NCBI GenBank assembly: GCA_021827685.1 | Contig: JAKAUM010000003.1 | Span: forward strand, 1 to 56,223 | Length of the DNA: 56,223 nt | Direction: 5' to 3' | Source: a bacterium | GTDB lineage: Bacteria; Patescibacteriota; Minisyncoccia; UBA6257; 2-01-FULL-56-20 | Shown here: in pieces, positions 39,436-48,861 of the stretch | How positions within the stretch are numbered: the first letter of the stretch is position 1 | Layout of the letters: every line of letters starts with the position of its first letter | The notes under the pieces: generated by a model | Database searches by the model: none | Told to the model about the DNA's origin: nothing | The model's input: the letters and a program-made list of their open reading frames with translations, nothing else | Made by a program: the position numbers and the translations under genes

Positions 39436-41562
39436 ATGCTCAAGAAAAAAGAATATTCAATAGATGTCGCGGGGAAGAAGCTCACGATCGAGGTTTCCCC
39501 GCTTGCGGAACAGGCGAACGCGGCGGTGCTTGTGAAGTACGGCGAAACCATCGTGCTCGCAACGGCGGTCATGGGGCACAAGGACGCCTTCATGGACTAT
39601 ATGCCGCTCAAGGTGGACTACGAAGAGAAGTTTTATGCCGCGGGGAAGATCATCGGCAGCCGGTTCATCCGGCGCGAGGGCCGCGCTTCGGAAGAGGCGA
39701 TCCTCGCCGGCCGGCTTGTCGACCGTACGATCCGGCCTCTTTTCGACCACCGCATCAGGCGCGAGATACAGGTAGTCGTGACGGTTTTGCAGATTGACGA
39801 AGAGAACGATCCTGAATTCGTGGGGCTTATCGGGGCTTCCGCCGCGCTTCTCATCTCGGACATCCCGTGGGGCGGCCCGGTGGCGGGCGTCCGCGTGGCG
39901 CAAGTGGGCGGGGAGTTCAAGATCAACCCCGACAATTCGTTCATCGCGGCGAATCCGCCCGCGTACGACGCGTTTTTTTCCGGATCGCGCGACCGCGCGA
40001 ATATGATCGAGCTCGGTGGTCTTGATGCGGCCGAGGACGACATTATAAAGGGATTTACCCTTGCGCAGAACGAGGTGAACCGGCTCGTGGAGTTCCAGGA
40101 GAAGATCCGCGAAGAGATAGGGAAGGAGAAGGCGGAAGTGCCGGTGTCCGAGCCTGATGAGGAATTGAAATCTGCGGTTGCGGGCTTCCTCGCGGACAAG
40201 CTGGAGGGCGCGGCGTTCCGCCGGGACAAAATGGAACAGCAGAAAGCGTTAAGCGGCCTGAGGGACCAGCTCGCCGCGCACCTGCGGGAAAAATTCGAAG
40301 CGGCGGCAAGCGGCGCCGGCGCGCGCGGCCCGGTGAACCCGGGCGCCGTGGAATTCCTTTTCGAAGAGGCGATGAACGATCTCGTGCATAAGAAAGCGAT
40401 CGAGGAAGAGGCGCGCCCCGACGGGCGGAAACTTGACGAATTGCGGCCGCTCGACGGCGAGGTCGCAAAATTCTCGCGGACACACGGATCGGCGCTCTTC
40501 GTGCGCGGCAATACGCAGGCCCTTGCGATTACGACGCTCGCGCCGCCGGGCGCCGAGCAGATGATCGAGACGATGGAAACGACCGGCAAGCGCCGCTTCA
40601 TGCTCCATTACAACTTCCCGCCGTTTTCGGTGGGCGAGACGGGAACGTTCCGCGGCCCGGGCCGCCGCGAAATCGGCCACGGCAATCTCGCGCGTAAATC
40701 GCTCGAGCGCCTCATCCCGCCGAAAGAAGAGTTCCCGTACACGATCCGCGTCGTGTCGGAAATCATGTCATCCAACGGGTCGTCTTCCATGGCGACGGTT
40801 TGCGCGTCGGCGCTCTCGCTCATGGACGCGGGCGTGCCATTGAAAAAACCGGCGGCGGGCATCGCGATGGGGCTTATGATGAAAGACGTAAATACCTATA
40901 AAGTACTGACCGACATCCAGGGCCCGGAAGACCACCACGGCGACATGGATATGAAAGTGGCCGGGACGCGCGAGGGCGTGACCGGCGTGCAGATGGACAT
41001 CAAAGTCGGCGGCATTACGCTTGAAATAATCGGGAAAACGCTTGCGCAGGCGAAAAAAGCGCGCCTTGAAATATTGGATTTCATGGGCGGCTTGCTCGCC
41101 GCGCCGCGCGCGGAGCTTTCGCGCTTTGTGCCGGCCATCCGCCGCCTTTCGATATCCAAGGAAAAAATCGGCGCGGTCATCGGCCCTGGCGGGAAAATAA
41201 TCAACGGATTGATCGACAAGTACGGCCTTGCGGGCATCGATATCGAAGAGGACGGGAATGTCTTCGTTTCGGGCACCGACCTTGCGAAAGTGGAGGCCGC
41301 CGTTGCGGACATCCGCGCGATCACGCGGGAATTCAAGGCGGGCGAGGTCATCGAGGGGACGGTCGTGAAGATTATCGAAGTCGGCGCGATCGTGGATCTC
41401 GGCGGCGGCCGCGACGGCATGATCCATATCTCCGAACTGAAGGAAGGGTACGTGAAGAAAGTCGAGGACGTGCTGAAGGTGGGCGACTTCGTCCGCGCGA
41501 AAATCATCCGCGTCGGCGACGACGGGAGGATCGGGCTATCCGTAAAACAGCTGGGGGAATAG
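39436..41562 (+). CDS. pnp: Polyribonucleotide nucleotidyltransferase (PNPase)
   Basis: 708 aa; phosphorolytic 3'-5' exoribonuclease and degradosome component. Two RNase PH-like domains (DYMPLKVDYEEKFYAAGKI; and FPPFSVGETGTFRGPGRREI, SSNGSSSMATVCASALSLMD) flank a helical domain; then KH (SKEKIGAVIGPGGKIINGL) and S1 (GEVIEGTVVKIIEVGAIVDL). Residues KVAGTREGVTGVQMDIK near 515 belong to the phosphate site. TATAAA just before the start and a weak GGGGG are the only upstream signals. Confidence 0.98.
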   Translation: MLKKKEYSIDVAGKKLTIEVSPLAEQANAAVLVKYGETIVLATAVMGHKDAFMDYMPLKVDYEEKFYAAGKIIGSRFIRREGRASEEAILAGRLVDRTIRPLFDHRIRREIQVVVTVLQIDEENDPEFVGLIGASAALLISDIPWGGPVAGVRVAQVGGEFKINPDNSFIAANPPAYDAFFSGSRDRANMIELGGLDAAEDDIIKGFTLAQNEVNRLVEFQEKIREEIGKEKAEVPVSEPDEELKSAVAGFLADKLEGAAFRRDKMEQQKALSGLRDQLAAHLREKFEAAASGAGARGPVNPGAVEFLFEEAMNDLVHKKAIEEEARPDGRKLDELRPLDGEVAKFSRTHGSALFVRGNTQALAITTLAPPGAEQMIETMETTGKRRFMLHYNFPPFSVGETGTFRGPGRREIGHGNLARKSLERLIPPKEEFPYTIRVVSEIMSSNGSSSMATVCASALSLMDAGVPLKKPAAGIAMGLMMKDVNTYKVLTDIQGPEDHHGDMDMKVAGTREGVTGVQMDIKVGGITLEIIGKTLAQAKKARLEILDFMGGLLAAPRAELSRFVPAIRRLSISKEKIGAVIGPGGKIINGLIDKYGLAGIDIEEDGNVFVSGTDLAKVEAAVADIRAITREFKAGEVIEGTVVKIIEVGAIVDLGGGRDGMIHISELKEGYVKKVEDVLKVGDFVRAKIIRVGDDGRIGLSVKQLGE

Positions 41563-41641
41563 GCGCGGCGCGCGGCATCTTCCGGGCGGGGGGACATTCC
41601 TCGCGCCCGCTCCGCGCGCGTTTCATGATAGAATGTCCGTA

Positions 41642-42646
41642 ATGGGCAACGACGAATCTTTGGTTTCCGCGCCGCCTCCGCCGCCCGAGGTGAAAGTGCG
41701 CACCATGAAGTCGGATCTCGCCGCAATGACGGCGAGCGGCGGCGGACTGCCGCAGTTTTCAAAGGTGAAAGTGGAGGGGTGGGCGCCGGCGGCGGCCGCG
41801 GCGCCGCGCGGGCGGCGGAGCCTGACGCTCGCGCTTATCATCGCGGCGGCCGCGGCGGCCGCCGCGATAGTCGGATATTTCATCTACGCCTCATTTTTCC
41901 GCGGCGCTCCCGCGCCCGCCGCGCCGGCGTCCCAATCGGGAAATGGGCCAGCCGCCGCGGCGCCCGCCGCGCCGCCGGCCTCCTCGAGCTCTTCCTCCGC
42001 CTCTTCGTCGGCCCCTCAGGCCGAAGCGCCCGTCTCCCCCGCGGGCCCCTTCAAGCACATTTCGCTTTTTACGAGGTCTACGGATGAATCCTTGCCGCTC
42101 ACGCTTTCCGTGGGAGGAGCCGCTTCGACCGCTGCCGACCTTCTCACTTTCAATCAACAGCTCGAAGCGGCGCTCGCCGATGCGAAACAAGGGGCTTCGT
42201 TCATTGAAATCGACGCCGAAGACGCGAACGGCAACGGGATACCCTTCTACGAGATGCTCGCGCAGGAGAATGCGGCGGTTTTCGATCCGTCGTTCCTCGC
42301 CGCGCATTTCAGCCCGGATGCGACGTTTTTCGTATATCGCGACGCAAACGGCGTATGGCCGGGCTATGTGGCCGCGCTTCTGCCCGGAGCAAGCTCGTCT
42401 TCGGCGTCGGCCGGCGTCGGCGCGATGGAGGTGTCTCCGGAGATCGCTAACTTTTTCCTGACCGATGTCGGCGCGCCCGCGGCCGGCGGTTTCACGGACA
42501 GCACCGTGAGCGGAACCGCCGTCCGTGTTCTTGCATACCCGGGTGCGAACCCTCCTGCGGCGTTCGTCTATGGATGGTTCGGAAATGACCTGATTTTGAG
42601 CGCTTCGCGCGGCGGCTTCGCCGCCGCGCTCGCGCATCTGCATTAG
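41642..42646 (+). CDS. Single-span membrane protein with extracytoplasmic domain
   Basis: 334 aa. Cytoplasmic N-terminus (residues 1-58, with VKVRTMKSDLAAM), a basic RGRRS stop, one membrane helix (about 61-85), an Ala/Ser/Pro linker of about 45 residues and an external alpha/beta domain (from about 130) with DANGNGIPFYEML and AVRVLAYPGANPPAAFVYGW. No family recognised. TAGAAT (41629-41634) is 7 nt before the ATG at 41642; an ATG 9 nt upstream lies within that box. Confidence 0.7.
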   Translation: MGNDESLVSAPPPPPEVKVRTMKSDLAAMTASGGGLPQFSKVKVEGWAPAAAAAPRGRRSLTLALIIAAAAAAAAIVGYFIYASFFRGAPAPAAPASQSGNGPAAAAPAAPPASSSSSSASSSAPQAEAPVSPAGPFKHISLFTRSTDESLPLTLSVGGAASTAADLLTFNQQLEAALADAKQGASFIEIDAEDANGNGIPFYEMLAQENAAVFDPSFLAAHFSPDATFFVYRDANGVWPGYVAALLPGASSSSASAGVGAMEVSPEIANFFLTDVGAPAAGGFTDSTVSGTAVRVLAYPGANPPAAFVYGWFGNDLILSASRGGFAAALAHLH

Positions 42647-42666
42647 GGCCGCGCTTGCGCGCGGCC
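42647..42666. terminator. GC-rich hairpin between convergent genes
   Basis: GGCCGCGC (42647-42654) and GCGCGGCC (42659-42666) with a TTGC loop, directly after the stop at 42646. No T tract, so bidirectional termination is only possible. Confidence 0.4.
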
Positions 42667-42686
42667 GCCGGCGTGCGCGAGCGGCT

Positions 42687-43796
42687 CTACGCCGCTTTCG
42701 CGTCCGCGCTTTTCATCGCCTCCACGGTCGCCTTTTTTATTTCGCCGAGGAGTTTACGGTCTTCTTTGAGCTTGAGCCGCGCATTGTCGAAGCCGGCGCC
42801 GATCCGGTCGCCGTTGAAAACGAAGCTCGCGCCGGATTTTTTGACCGCGCCGCGCGCGACCGCCGCGTTCAGGACGTCGCTTTCGTAGGAAATTCCCTCG
42901 CCGAACATTATGTCGAATTCCGCGAGGCGGAACGGCGCCGCCACCTTGTTCTTTACGACCTTCGCCTTCACGCGGTTGCCGATCACCGCGTCGCCTTTTT
43001 TCACTTGCGCGATGCGGCGGATATCGATGCGCACGGATGCCGCGAACTTCAAGGCGAGGCCGCCCGGCGTCGTTTCGGGATTGCCGAACATGATGCCGAT
43101 TTTCATCCTGAGCTGGTTTATGAAAATAATCATCGTCCGGCTTTTCGCGGCGAGGGCCACGAGTTTCCGCAGGGCCTGCGCCATCATGCGCGCCTGGCGT
43201 CCCACGTGCTGGTCTCCCATTTCTCCTTCAAGTTCGGCCCGCGGCGTGAGCGCCGCCACCGAATCCACCACGACGACGGAGACCATGCCGGACCGCACCA
43301 AGCTGTCCAGAATATTCAACGCCTCCTCGCCGTTGTCCGGCTGGGAGATCAGAAGATCGTTCACCCGCACGCCGAGGCGCGCCGCGTATTCGGGGTCCAT
43401 CGCGTGCTCCGCATCGATGAACGCGCACTGGCCGCCCTGTTTCTGGGCCTGCGCTACGACATTCAGCGCGAGTGTCGTCTTCCCGCTGCCTTCGGGGCCG
43501 TATATTTCAACGATTCTTCCGCGCGGCAGGCCGCCCACGCCGAGCGCAAGGTCAAGAGAGAACGAACCCGTGGGGACGACCGCGACATCCGCATGCCGCA
43601 CGTCGCCGAGCTTCATAATCGCGCCTTCGCCGTATTTTTCCTGAAGCGACGCGAGGAGCGTATCCAAAGATTTCGATTCTTTCGCTTCGCTTTCCGCTCC
43701 CGCGGCCGGACTGTTCTTCGCCGCCGGCTCGATCTTCGCGGGCGCCTTGTCTCCCGCCTTGAGCCCCGCCCCGCTTTTTTTAGTGGATAATGGCAT
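42687..43796 (-). CDS. recA: RecA recombinase
   Basis: 369 aa. Walker A GPEGSGKT (residues 100-107), [38 protein letters not shown]-binding loops through [19 protein letters not shown], and a short acidic-poor C-terminus. The N-terminus carries a 40-residue Lys/Ala/Pro-rich extension not found in E. coli RecA. No intein. TATAAT (43808-43803) ends exactly 6 nt before the ATG, so the mRNA should be leaderless; no LexA-type operator was seen. Confidence 0.97.
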   Translation of the reverse strand: MPLSTKKSGAGLKAGDKAPAKIEPAAKNSPAAGAESEAKESKSLDTLLASLQEKYGEGAIMKLGDVRHADVAVVPTGSFSLDLALGVGGLPRGRIVEIYGPEGSGKTTLALNVVAQAQKQGGQCAFIDAEHAMDPEYAARLGVRVNDLLISQPDNGEEALNILDSLVRSGMVSVVVVDSVAALTPRAELEGEMGDQHVGRQARMMAQALRKLVALAAKSRTMIIFINQLRMKIGIMFGNPETTPGGLALKFAASVRIDIRRIAQVKKGDAVIGNRVKAKVVKNKVAAPFRLAEFDIMFGEGISYESDVLNAAVARGAVKKSGASFVFNGDRIGAGFDNARLKLKEDRKLLGEIKKATVEAMKSADAKAA

Positions 43797-43802
43797 AGGC
43801 CA

Positions 43803-43808
43803 ATTATA
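43803..43808 (-). promoter_or_regulatory. recA -10 box
   Basis: TATAAT on the minus strand, 6 nt before the recA ATG. No good -35 match is seen at the expected place. Confidence 0.65.
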
Positions 43809-43865
43809 CCAGATGTCGGTTAAATCCGTATTAAAGGAAGAGGCGGTGCGGCGGCCGCGCCGCCG

Positions 43866-44648
43866 TTATCCATGCGTCGGCGCACCCGGCGTGCTCGTGG
43901 CCGTCGAAGATGCCGGCGCGCTGTAGATTACCTGCTCCGTCGCGTTCGCCTCGCCGCCGAGGAATTTTTTCGCGGTTATCATAAAGGTGTTAAGGCCGTT
44001 TTGAAGGAGGACGGTTTTTTCCCATGTCCCGTCGGGAGCGATCGGGATCTGCTCGCTTGAAGCCGTGAAGTCGGTTCCGCTGCCTGCCGCGCCGCTGCTC
44101 GCCGAGCCGCCAACCCCGCCGTTGCCGATCGCATTGCTTCCGGCGCCGATTCCGTTCGAAAGGTAAAGCGTATCCGCATTGCGGACGGTTCCCCGAAGCA
44201 CGATGATCGTGGAGGTTGTTTCAAAGGGGCTCGAAACGGGATAGGAAACGGCGAGGAACGGGCGGCCGAGGACGCGCGGGAGCGCGAATGCGAGATAGGC
44301 GGCCGCGACCGCGGCGACTGCCGCGGCCGGCCATACCCATTTGGGAAGAGGCTGTCCGAGGAAGCGGTTTTTGGGGAGCGCATCCAATGGGCCGGAGCGC
44401 CGCACTTCCGCATTGCCGCGGAGTTTCTGCCACCATGCCTCTCCGTCGAAGCCGAGCGTCTGGCCGATGCGCATAAGGTATCCGCGCGCGTAGGGTGCCG
44501 AAGGGAGCTCCTCGAAATCGCCGCGGAGCATCGTTTCGATATAGGGAAGGGCGACGCCGGTGGCATCGGACAGCTTCTTCGCCGAAAAACCCCTTTCCTT
44601 CATCTGGCCGGCCAGGAATTCCCCGAATGCGAGTTCTTCGTTGCTCAT
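43866..44648 (-). CDS. RodZ-like helix-turn-helix membrane protein
   Basis: 260 aa. N-terminal HTH of the RodZ type (residues 5-75: LAGQMKERGFSAKKLSDATG, YIETMLRGDFEELPSAPYAR, GYLMRIGQTLGF), one membrane helix (about 104-125) and an external beta-rich domain (from 132) with a Gly/Ser-rich loop. RodZ links MreB to cell shape; no mreB is in the window, so a role in envelope organisation is inferred. It begins 1 nt after the ftsK stop. Confidence 0.8.
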   Translation of the reverse strand: MSNEELAFGEFLAGQMKERGFSAKKLSDATGVALPYIETMLRGDFEELPSAPYARGYLMRIGQTLGFDGEAWWQKLRGNAEVRRSGPLDALPKNRFLGQPLPKWVWPAAAVAAVAAAYLAFALPRVLGRPFLAVSYPVSSPFETTSTIIVLRGTVRNADTLYLSNGIGAGSNAIGNGGVGGSASSGAAGSGTDFTASSEQIPIAPDGTWEKTVLLQNGLNTFMITAKKFLGGEANATEQVIYSAPASSTATSTPGAPTHG

Positions 44649-44649
44649 T

Positions 44650-46872
44650 TTACGAAAGATGAGATTCTATTTTTTCGAGATAGACGTCGCGCGGCTTCGC
44701 GCCTTCGCCGGGGCCGATAAGCTCCGCGCCTTCCATAAGGTCGAGGAGCCGCGCCGCGCGGGCGTAGCCGACTTTCAGCCGCCGCTGGAGAAGCGACGCC
44801 GATGCTTTTTTCGCTTCGGCGACGATTGCGAGCGCCTCGTCGAACAGTTCGTCGGAGTCCTCGTCTTCAAGATATTCGTCGAAATTTCCGGGCGCCGGGG
44901 CGCCGCCCGCGGCCGTTGCGAACATGTCCGGCGCGCCGCCGGGCGCGATTCCTTCGGCGCCGTCTCCCGCCGGCGCGCCGGAACTCCCCGATGCCGGCGG
45001 CTCCGGCTTATTATGGGCCCGGATGAAATCGGCGACATTCCTTATTTCCTCCTCCGTGACGAACGCGCCCTGGATGCGCTTCGGTTTGGAAAGTTCGGCG
45101 GACAGGAAAAGGAGGTCGCCGTGGCCGAGGAGCTTCTCCGCGCCCGCGGCGTCGAGGATCGTGCGCGAATCTATCTGCGAGGCGACCTGCAGGGCGACGC
45201 GCGCCGTGATGTTCGCCTTGATGAGCCCCGTGATCACCTCCACGGACGGCCGCTGGGTCGCAAGGAGGAGGTGGATGCCCGTCGCGCGCGCCATCTGCGC
45301 GAGGCGCACAATGGAGCCCTCGACGTCGCGCCCGAATGAAGTCATGAGATCCGCCATCTCGTCGACCACGATAAGGAGATAAGGGAGAGCTTCGTCCTTA
45401 TGGCCCGCGTTATAGCTCTTTATATCGCGGCTGCCGGCTTTCTGGAGAAGGTCATAGCGGCGGTCCATTTCCGAAATCGCCCAGCGGAAGACGCCGAGCG
45501 CTTTTTTATTTTCCGTGATCACGGGCGAGACGAGGTGCGGAATGCCGTCGTATACGGAAAGTTCGACGCGCTTCGGGTCGATCATGACGAGGCGCAGGGT
45601 CTGCGGCGAATTCTTGTACAGCAGGGAAGTGATGAGCGAATGGACGAGGATGGACTTTCCGGAGCCCGTCGCGCCCGCAACGAGCATGTGCGGCATCTTT
45701 TCTATATTCGCGAAGACCGGCTCTCCGGAGACGTCGCGGCCGACGATGAAGCCCAGCGGGCCCGACTGCTGGAATTCCGGATAATTCATCAAACTGCCAA
45801 GGCGGACGAGCGCCGCCGCCTTGTTCGGCACCTCGATGCCGACGAGGGATTTGCCCGGAATCGGTGCTTCTATCCTGATCGGATGTGCGGCAAGCGCGAG
45901 CGCAAGATCCGAGTTCAGCGCCGTGATGCGGGAGAGTTTTACGCCCTCCGCCGGTTTCAGGGTATAGCGCGTGACGGCGGGGCCGACGTTGATTTCCCCC
46001 ATGTCCACCGATATGCCGAAGCTTTCGAGCGTCCTCTTTATTACGTTCGCGTTCGCGAGGAGATCGCCCGTCGTCGGTTTGCCGATCTCCGCCTTAAGAA
46101 GCGAAAGCGGCGGAGGGACGTAGTTCGCAAAAACGGGCGCTTTTGCGGGCGCGGATGGTTTCGCGTCTTTCGGGCCGGCCGCCACGACGGCGCCCGCCGC
46201 CGCGCCTCCTTCTTTGCCCTTTGCGGCGTTCTTCCCGCCTTTTTCCGCCATCTCCTCCTCGGGCTCTTTCTCCTTCTCCGGCTGAGGATTGCCGTCCGGC
46301 GATCCCTCAGGTTCTCTTTCTTCCGTGCCATAGGGCGCAGTCTCCGCCCGCCGTTTCATGAACCGGAACCGGAGTGGCACGTTCGCGGTGACGAGGACCG
46401 CGATCGCGAGCACGAACGCATTCATGATCGCCGCGGCGATTTCTCCGAAGGGATAGCGGAGCGAGCCGAGGACCAGCCCGAGCAAGCCGCCGTGGGCGGG
46501 CGAGAATATGTCAATGAGGCCGAGGAAGGAAAGAATAAGGAGCCCGCTGCCGGCGAGCGTCGTGCCCACGAGCCGCTTTTGCGCCGAGAGGAAAAAGACG
46601 GCCGCGGCGAAGAGCAGGGTCGCAGGGAGAATGAAGTAGCCCCAGCCGAGCAGGGCGTCCAGCCCCCGATAAATAAGGGTTCCCGCGGGGCCCGCTTCGC
46701 CGAAGCCGGAAAGCGAAAGGATGACCGCGGCGGCCGTGAAGCTCAGCGCCCAGATGCTTTTTTTAGTGTCGGGATGGAGCCGTTCCTGCCCGCCCGCGGT
46801 GCGCGCCGCCGGGATCGCCGTTCCCGCCCGCCCGCCGCCGTTGCCGTTCCGCCGCCCGTTCCGTTTTGCCAT
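44650..46872 (-). CDS. ftsK: DNA translocase FtsK
   Basis: 740 aa. Four N-terminal membrane helices (about residues 35-170), a short linker, then the motor: GVEVPNKAAALVRLGSLMNY, Walker A GATGSGKSILVHS, LVMIDPKRVELSVYDGIPHL, Walker B LLIVVDEMADLM, and a C-terminal winged helix gamma domain (ASASLLQRRLKVGYARAARL) that reads polar DNA motifs. Pumps DNA at division and activates Xer recombination. The start at 46872 fits TACAAT (46887-46882) 9 nt upstream, and an earlier in-frame start lies in that promoter. Confidence 0.96.
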   Translation of the reverse strand: MAKRNGRRNGNGGGRAGTAIPAARTAGGQERLHPDTKKSIWALSFTAAAVILSLSGFGEAGPAGTLIYRGLDALLGWGYFILPATLLFAAAVFFLSAQKRLVGTTLAGSGLLILSFLGLIDIFSPAHGGLLGLVLGSLRYPFGEIAAAIMNAFVLAIAVLVTANVPLRFRFMKRRAETAPYGTEEREPEGSPDGNPQPEKEKEPEEEMAEKGGKNAAKGKEGGAAAGAVVAAGPKDAKPSAPAKAPVFANYVPPPLSLLKAEIGKPTTGDLLANANVIKRTLESFGISVDMGEINVGPAVTRYTLKPAEGVKLSRITALNSDLALALAAHPIRIEAPIPGKSLVGIEVPNKAAALVRLGSLMNYPEFQQSGPLGFIVGRDVSGEPVFANIEKMPHMLVAGATGSGKSILVHSLITSLLYKNSPQTLRLVMIDPKRVELSVYDGIPHLVSPVITENKKALGVFRWAISEMDRRYDLLQKAGSRDIKSYNAGHKDEALPYLLIVVDEMADLMTSFGRDVEGSIVRLAQMARATGIHLLLATQRPSVEVITGLIKANITARVALQVASQIDSRTILDAAGAEKLLGHGDLLFLSAELSKPKRIQGAFVTEEEIRNVADFIRAHNKPEPPASGSSGAPAGDGAEGIAPGGAPDMFATAAGGAPAPGNFDEYLEDEDSDELFDEALAIVAEAKKASASLLQRRLKVGYARAARLLDLMEGAELIGPGEGAKPRDVYLEKIESHLS

Positions 46873-46881
46873 CGTGCTTTC

Positions 46882-46912
46882 ATTGTACGGCAATTTTAAT
46901 GATTGCTACAAT
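46882..46912. promoter_or_regulatory. Interleaved divergent promoters of ftsK and the HAD gene
   Basis: Minus strand: TTGTAG (46911-46906), 18 nt, TACAAT (46887-46882). Plus strand: TTGTAC (46883-46888), 18 nt, TACAAT (46907-46912). Each gene's -35 overlaps the other's -10. Confidence 0.65.
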
Positions 46913-46919
46913 GGAGATG

Positions 46920-47888
46920 ATGAAAGCCGGCAGACTCGGCGCGAAGAAACTCATCGTGTTCGATCTTGACGGCACGCTCGCGCCGAGCAAGGGCAAGATT
47001 GACGCGGAAACGGCCGGCCTCCTCGCGCGGCTCCTTGCCGTAAGGAAAGTCGCCGTGATAGGCGGGGGAAAATATTCCCTATTCCGGTCCCAGCTCGCGG
47101 AGGCTTTCGCGCGCATCCCGAAGCCGCTCCTGCCGCGGCTCTTCCTTTTCCCGACGACTTCGACGGCGTTCTACCGGTATGACAAAGGATGGAAAAATAT
47201 CTATAAGCTCGCGCTTTCAAAGCGTGAGCGGGCGAGGATAAAGAAAGCTTTCCGGGAAGTGTTCAGGGAAGCAGGCTATCGCGGGCCGGAAAAGGTCTAC
47301 GGAAAGACGATAGAGGATCGCGGGACGCAGGTTACGTTTTCGGCGCTCGGCCAGGAAGTCGTCGCCCGCCTCGGCAAGAGGGGCTTCAAGATGAAGGATG
47401 AGTGGCGGAAAAAATACGCGCCGCTCAAGATTAAAATGGCGAAACTCCTCGCGCGCCGCCTGCCCGGGCTCGAGGTGCGCGCCGCCGGCTATACCTCCAT
47501 CGATGTTACGAAAAAGGGCATCGACAAGGCGTACGGCATCCGGCAGATTGAAAAATATCTCCGGATTCCGGCGCGTGACATGGCCTTCGTGGGAGACGCG
47601 CTTTTTCCGGGAGGAAACGATTACGCCGCGCGCCGGACGGGCGCGGATTGCGTCGCGGTGCGCGGCCCCGCGGACACGAAGTCGATCATTAAAAAAATAT
47701 TGACTGGCGCGGGCGCGGAGGATATGATGAGCTCACGACAAGCACATGCCGGAATTTCTCAACAGCTCTCTCGGAATAAGGATGACCGTGGACGAGGTCG
47801 TGCAAAGCATCGTGGATTTCATGCGCATGGAACCCGCGCGGCGCTACCGGGTGACGATCGGAACCGACTCCGAACTCCTGCGCGCTAA
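46920..47888 (+). CDS. HAD-IIB phosphatase, eukaryotic-phosphomannomutase-like
   Basis: 322 aa as an ORF. HAD motif I FDLDGTLAPSKGKI, then GGGKYSLFRSQL, the cap GWKNIYKLALS, and the C-terminal GYTSIDVTKKGIDKAYGI with AFVGDALFPGGNDYAARR, all in the order of the PMM/HAD-IIB family acting on sugar phosphates. The family part ends near residue 262 (KSIIKKIL); the last 60 residues are Arg- and His-rich and run 143 nt into the next gene, so an upstream frameshift or lost stop is suspected. Start chosen 7 nt after TACAAT. Confidence 0.85.
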   Translation: MKAGRLGAKKLIVFDLDGTLAPSKGKIDAETAGLLARLLAVRKVAVIGGGKYSLFRSQLAEAFARIPKPLLPRLFLFPTTSTAFYRYDKGWKNIYKLALSKRERARIKKAFREVFREAGYRGPEKVYGKTIEDRGTQVTFSALGQEVVARLGKRGFKMKDEWRKKYAPLKIKMAKLLARRLPGLEVRAAGYTSIDVTKKGIDKAYGIRQIEKYLRIPARDMAFVGDALFPGGNDYAARRTGADCVAVRGPADTKSIIKKILTGAGAEDMMSSRQAHAGISQQLSRNKDDRGRGRAKHRGFHAHGTRAALPGDDRNRLRTPAR

Positions 47889-48225
47889 GAACGCCGATTT
47901 CGTGACAGCCATCGTCGTGCACCGCGTGGGGAACGGCGGCCGCTATTTCTGGCGCCGGTTCGAACTCGGCAAATTCCACAATCTCCGCGACCGGATCATA
48001 AAGGAGGTGCTCGTCTCGCTTGAGGTCGCCGAGAAAGTGCTCGCCGCGCTGAAACGGTTCCCGCTCCCCGATTTCGATTTTGAGATCCATGCCGACATAG
48101 GCGAGAACGGCCCGACGAAGGCCGTCATCCAGGAGGTCGTCGCGATGATCCGCGGCAACAATTTCCAGGTGAAGTACAAGCCCGAGAGCTACGCGGCCTC
48201 GAATGTCGCCGACCGCCACGTGTAG
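47746..48225 (+). CDS. RNase H-like YkuK/DUF458 family protein
   Basis: 159 aa. N-terminal FLNSSLGIRMTVDEVVQSIV, then YRVTIGTDSELLRAKNADFV, a strand pair AIVVHRVGNGGRYFWRR, a long helix and DFEIHADIGENGPTKAVIQE with the later KYKPESYAASNVADR. Asp in IGTDS and in HADIGENG are the likely RNase H-fold acids. The family is seen in sporulating Firmicutes and CPR, with unknown substrate. The ATG at 47746 keeps the family N-terminus even though it lies within the HAD ORF; 47782 is the alternative. Confidence 0.8.
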   Translation: MPEFLNSSLGIRMTVDEVVQSIVDFMRMEPARRYRVTIGTDSELLRAKNADFVTAIVVHRVGNGGRYFWRRFELGKFHNLRDRIIKEVLVSLEVAEKVLAALKRFPLPDFDFEIHADIGENGPTKAVIQEVVAMIRGNNFQVKYKPESYAASNVADRHV

Positions 48226-48254
48226 CCGCGGCGCCTACGGCGCCGTTCCGCGGC
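48225..48254. repeat. Nested GC hairpin after the YkuK-like gene
   Basis: GCCGCGG (48225-48231) pairs with CCGCGGC (48248-48254) and an inner GGCGCC-type stem fills the loop. No T tract; possibly an mRNA end or processing signal. Confidence 0.5.
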
Positions 48255-48272
48255 AGGCATCGAATTGCGCAC

Positions 48273-48851
48273 ATGGACACCATCGTTTTCGACATTGAAA
48301 CGCAGAATTTTTTCACCGACCCCGGCGTGGGGCGCGACAATTTCGAGGCGCTCAGGATTTCGGTCGTCGGCGCGTATTCCTATTTGCAGGACCGGTATTT
48401 TATTTTTGAGGAAGGCGAGATCGGTTCGCTCGCGGAGCTTTTTCGGAGCGCCGGGCGGCTCGTAGGATTCAGCATGAACCGCTATGACGTGCCGGTCCTC
48501 AACCGGTACCTCAGGAAGCTCGGCGCGGATGCGCCGAACCTCTGGGACAAGGAACGCGTGGATCTTTTGGAGGAGATCGAAATGGCGGCGGGGCAGAGGA
48601 TAAGCTTGAGCCGCCTCGCCGAGGCGAATCTCGGCGTGAAGAAGGAACATCACGGATCGGAAGCCGGGATGCTCTACCGCGACGGCAGGATGGACGAGCT
48701 CAAGGAATATTGCCTGAACGACGTCCGGCTCACGAAAGAGCTCTACGATCTTTATCGGCGCGACAACTGCCTTCTCCTGCCCGACAAGAAAGCCGGGGAG
48801 GCGGTGCGCGTTTCGTTCGCGAAATCCTTCTCGGCCGCCGGATTGTTTTAA
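48273..48851 (+). CDS. DnaQ-like 3'-5' exonuclease (YprB / RNase_H_2 type)
   Basis: 192 aa. DEDD exonuclease acids: Exo I FDIETQ (Asp7, Glu9), Exo II around GFSMNRYDVPVLNRYL, and Exo III LKEYCLNDVRLTKEL. This is the group related to the exonuclease domain of family-B polymerases, standing alone. DNA or RNA substrate unknown. Followed 10 nt later by the cysteine desulfurase. Confidence 0.85.
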   Translation: MDTIVFDIETQNFFTDPGVGRDNFEALRISVVGAYSYLQDRYFIFEEGEIGSLAELFRSAGRLVGFSMNRYDVPVLNRYLRKLGADAPNLWDKERVDLLEEIEMAAGQRISLSRLAEANLGVKKEHHGSEAGMLYRDGRMDELKEYCLNDVRLTKELYDLYRRDNCLLLPDKKAGEAVRVSFAKSFSAAGLF

Positions 48852-48861
48852 CGAGCCATCC

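Noticed and set aside
43797-43865. LexA/SOS operator upstream of recA
   Set aside because: No palindromic SOS-box-like sequence was seen around the -10 box.
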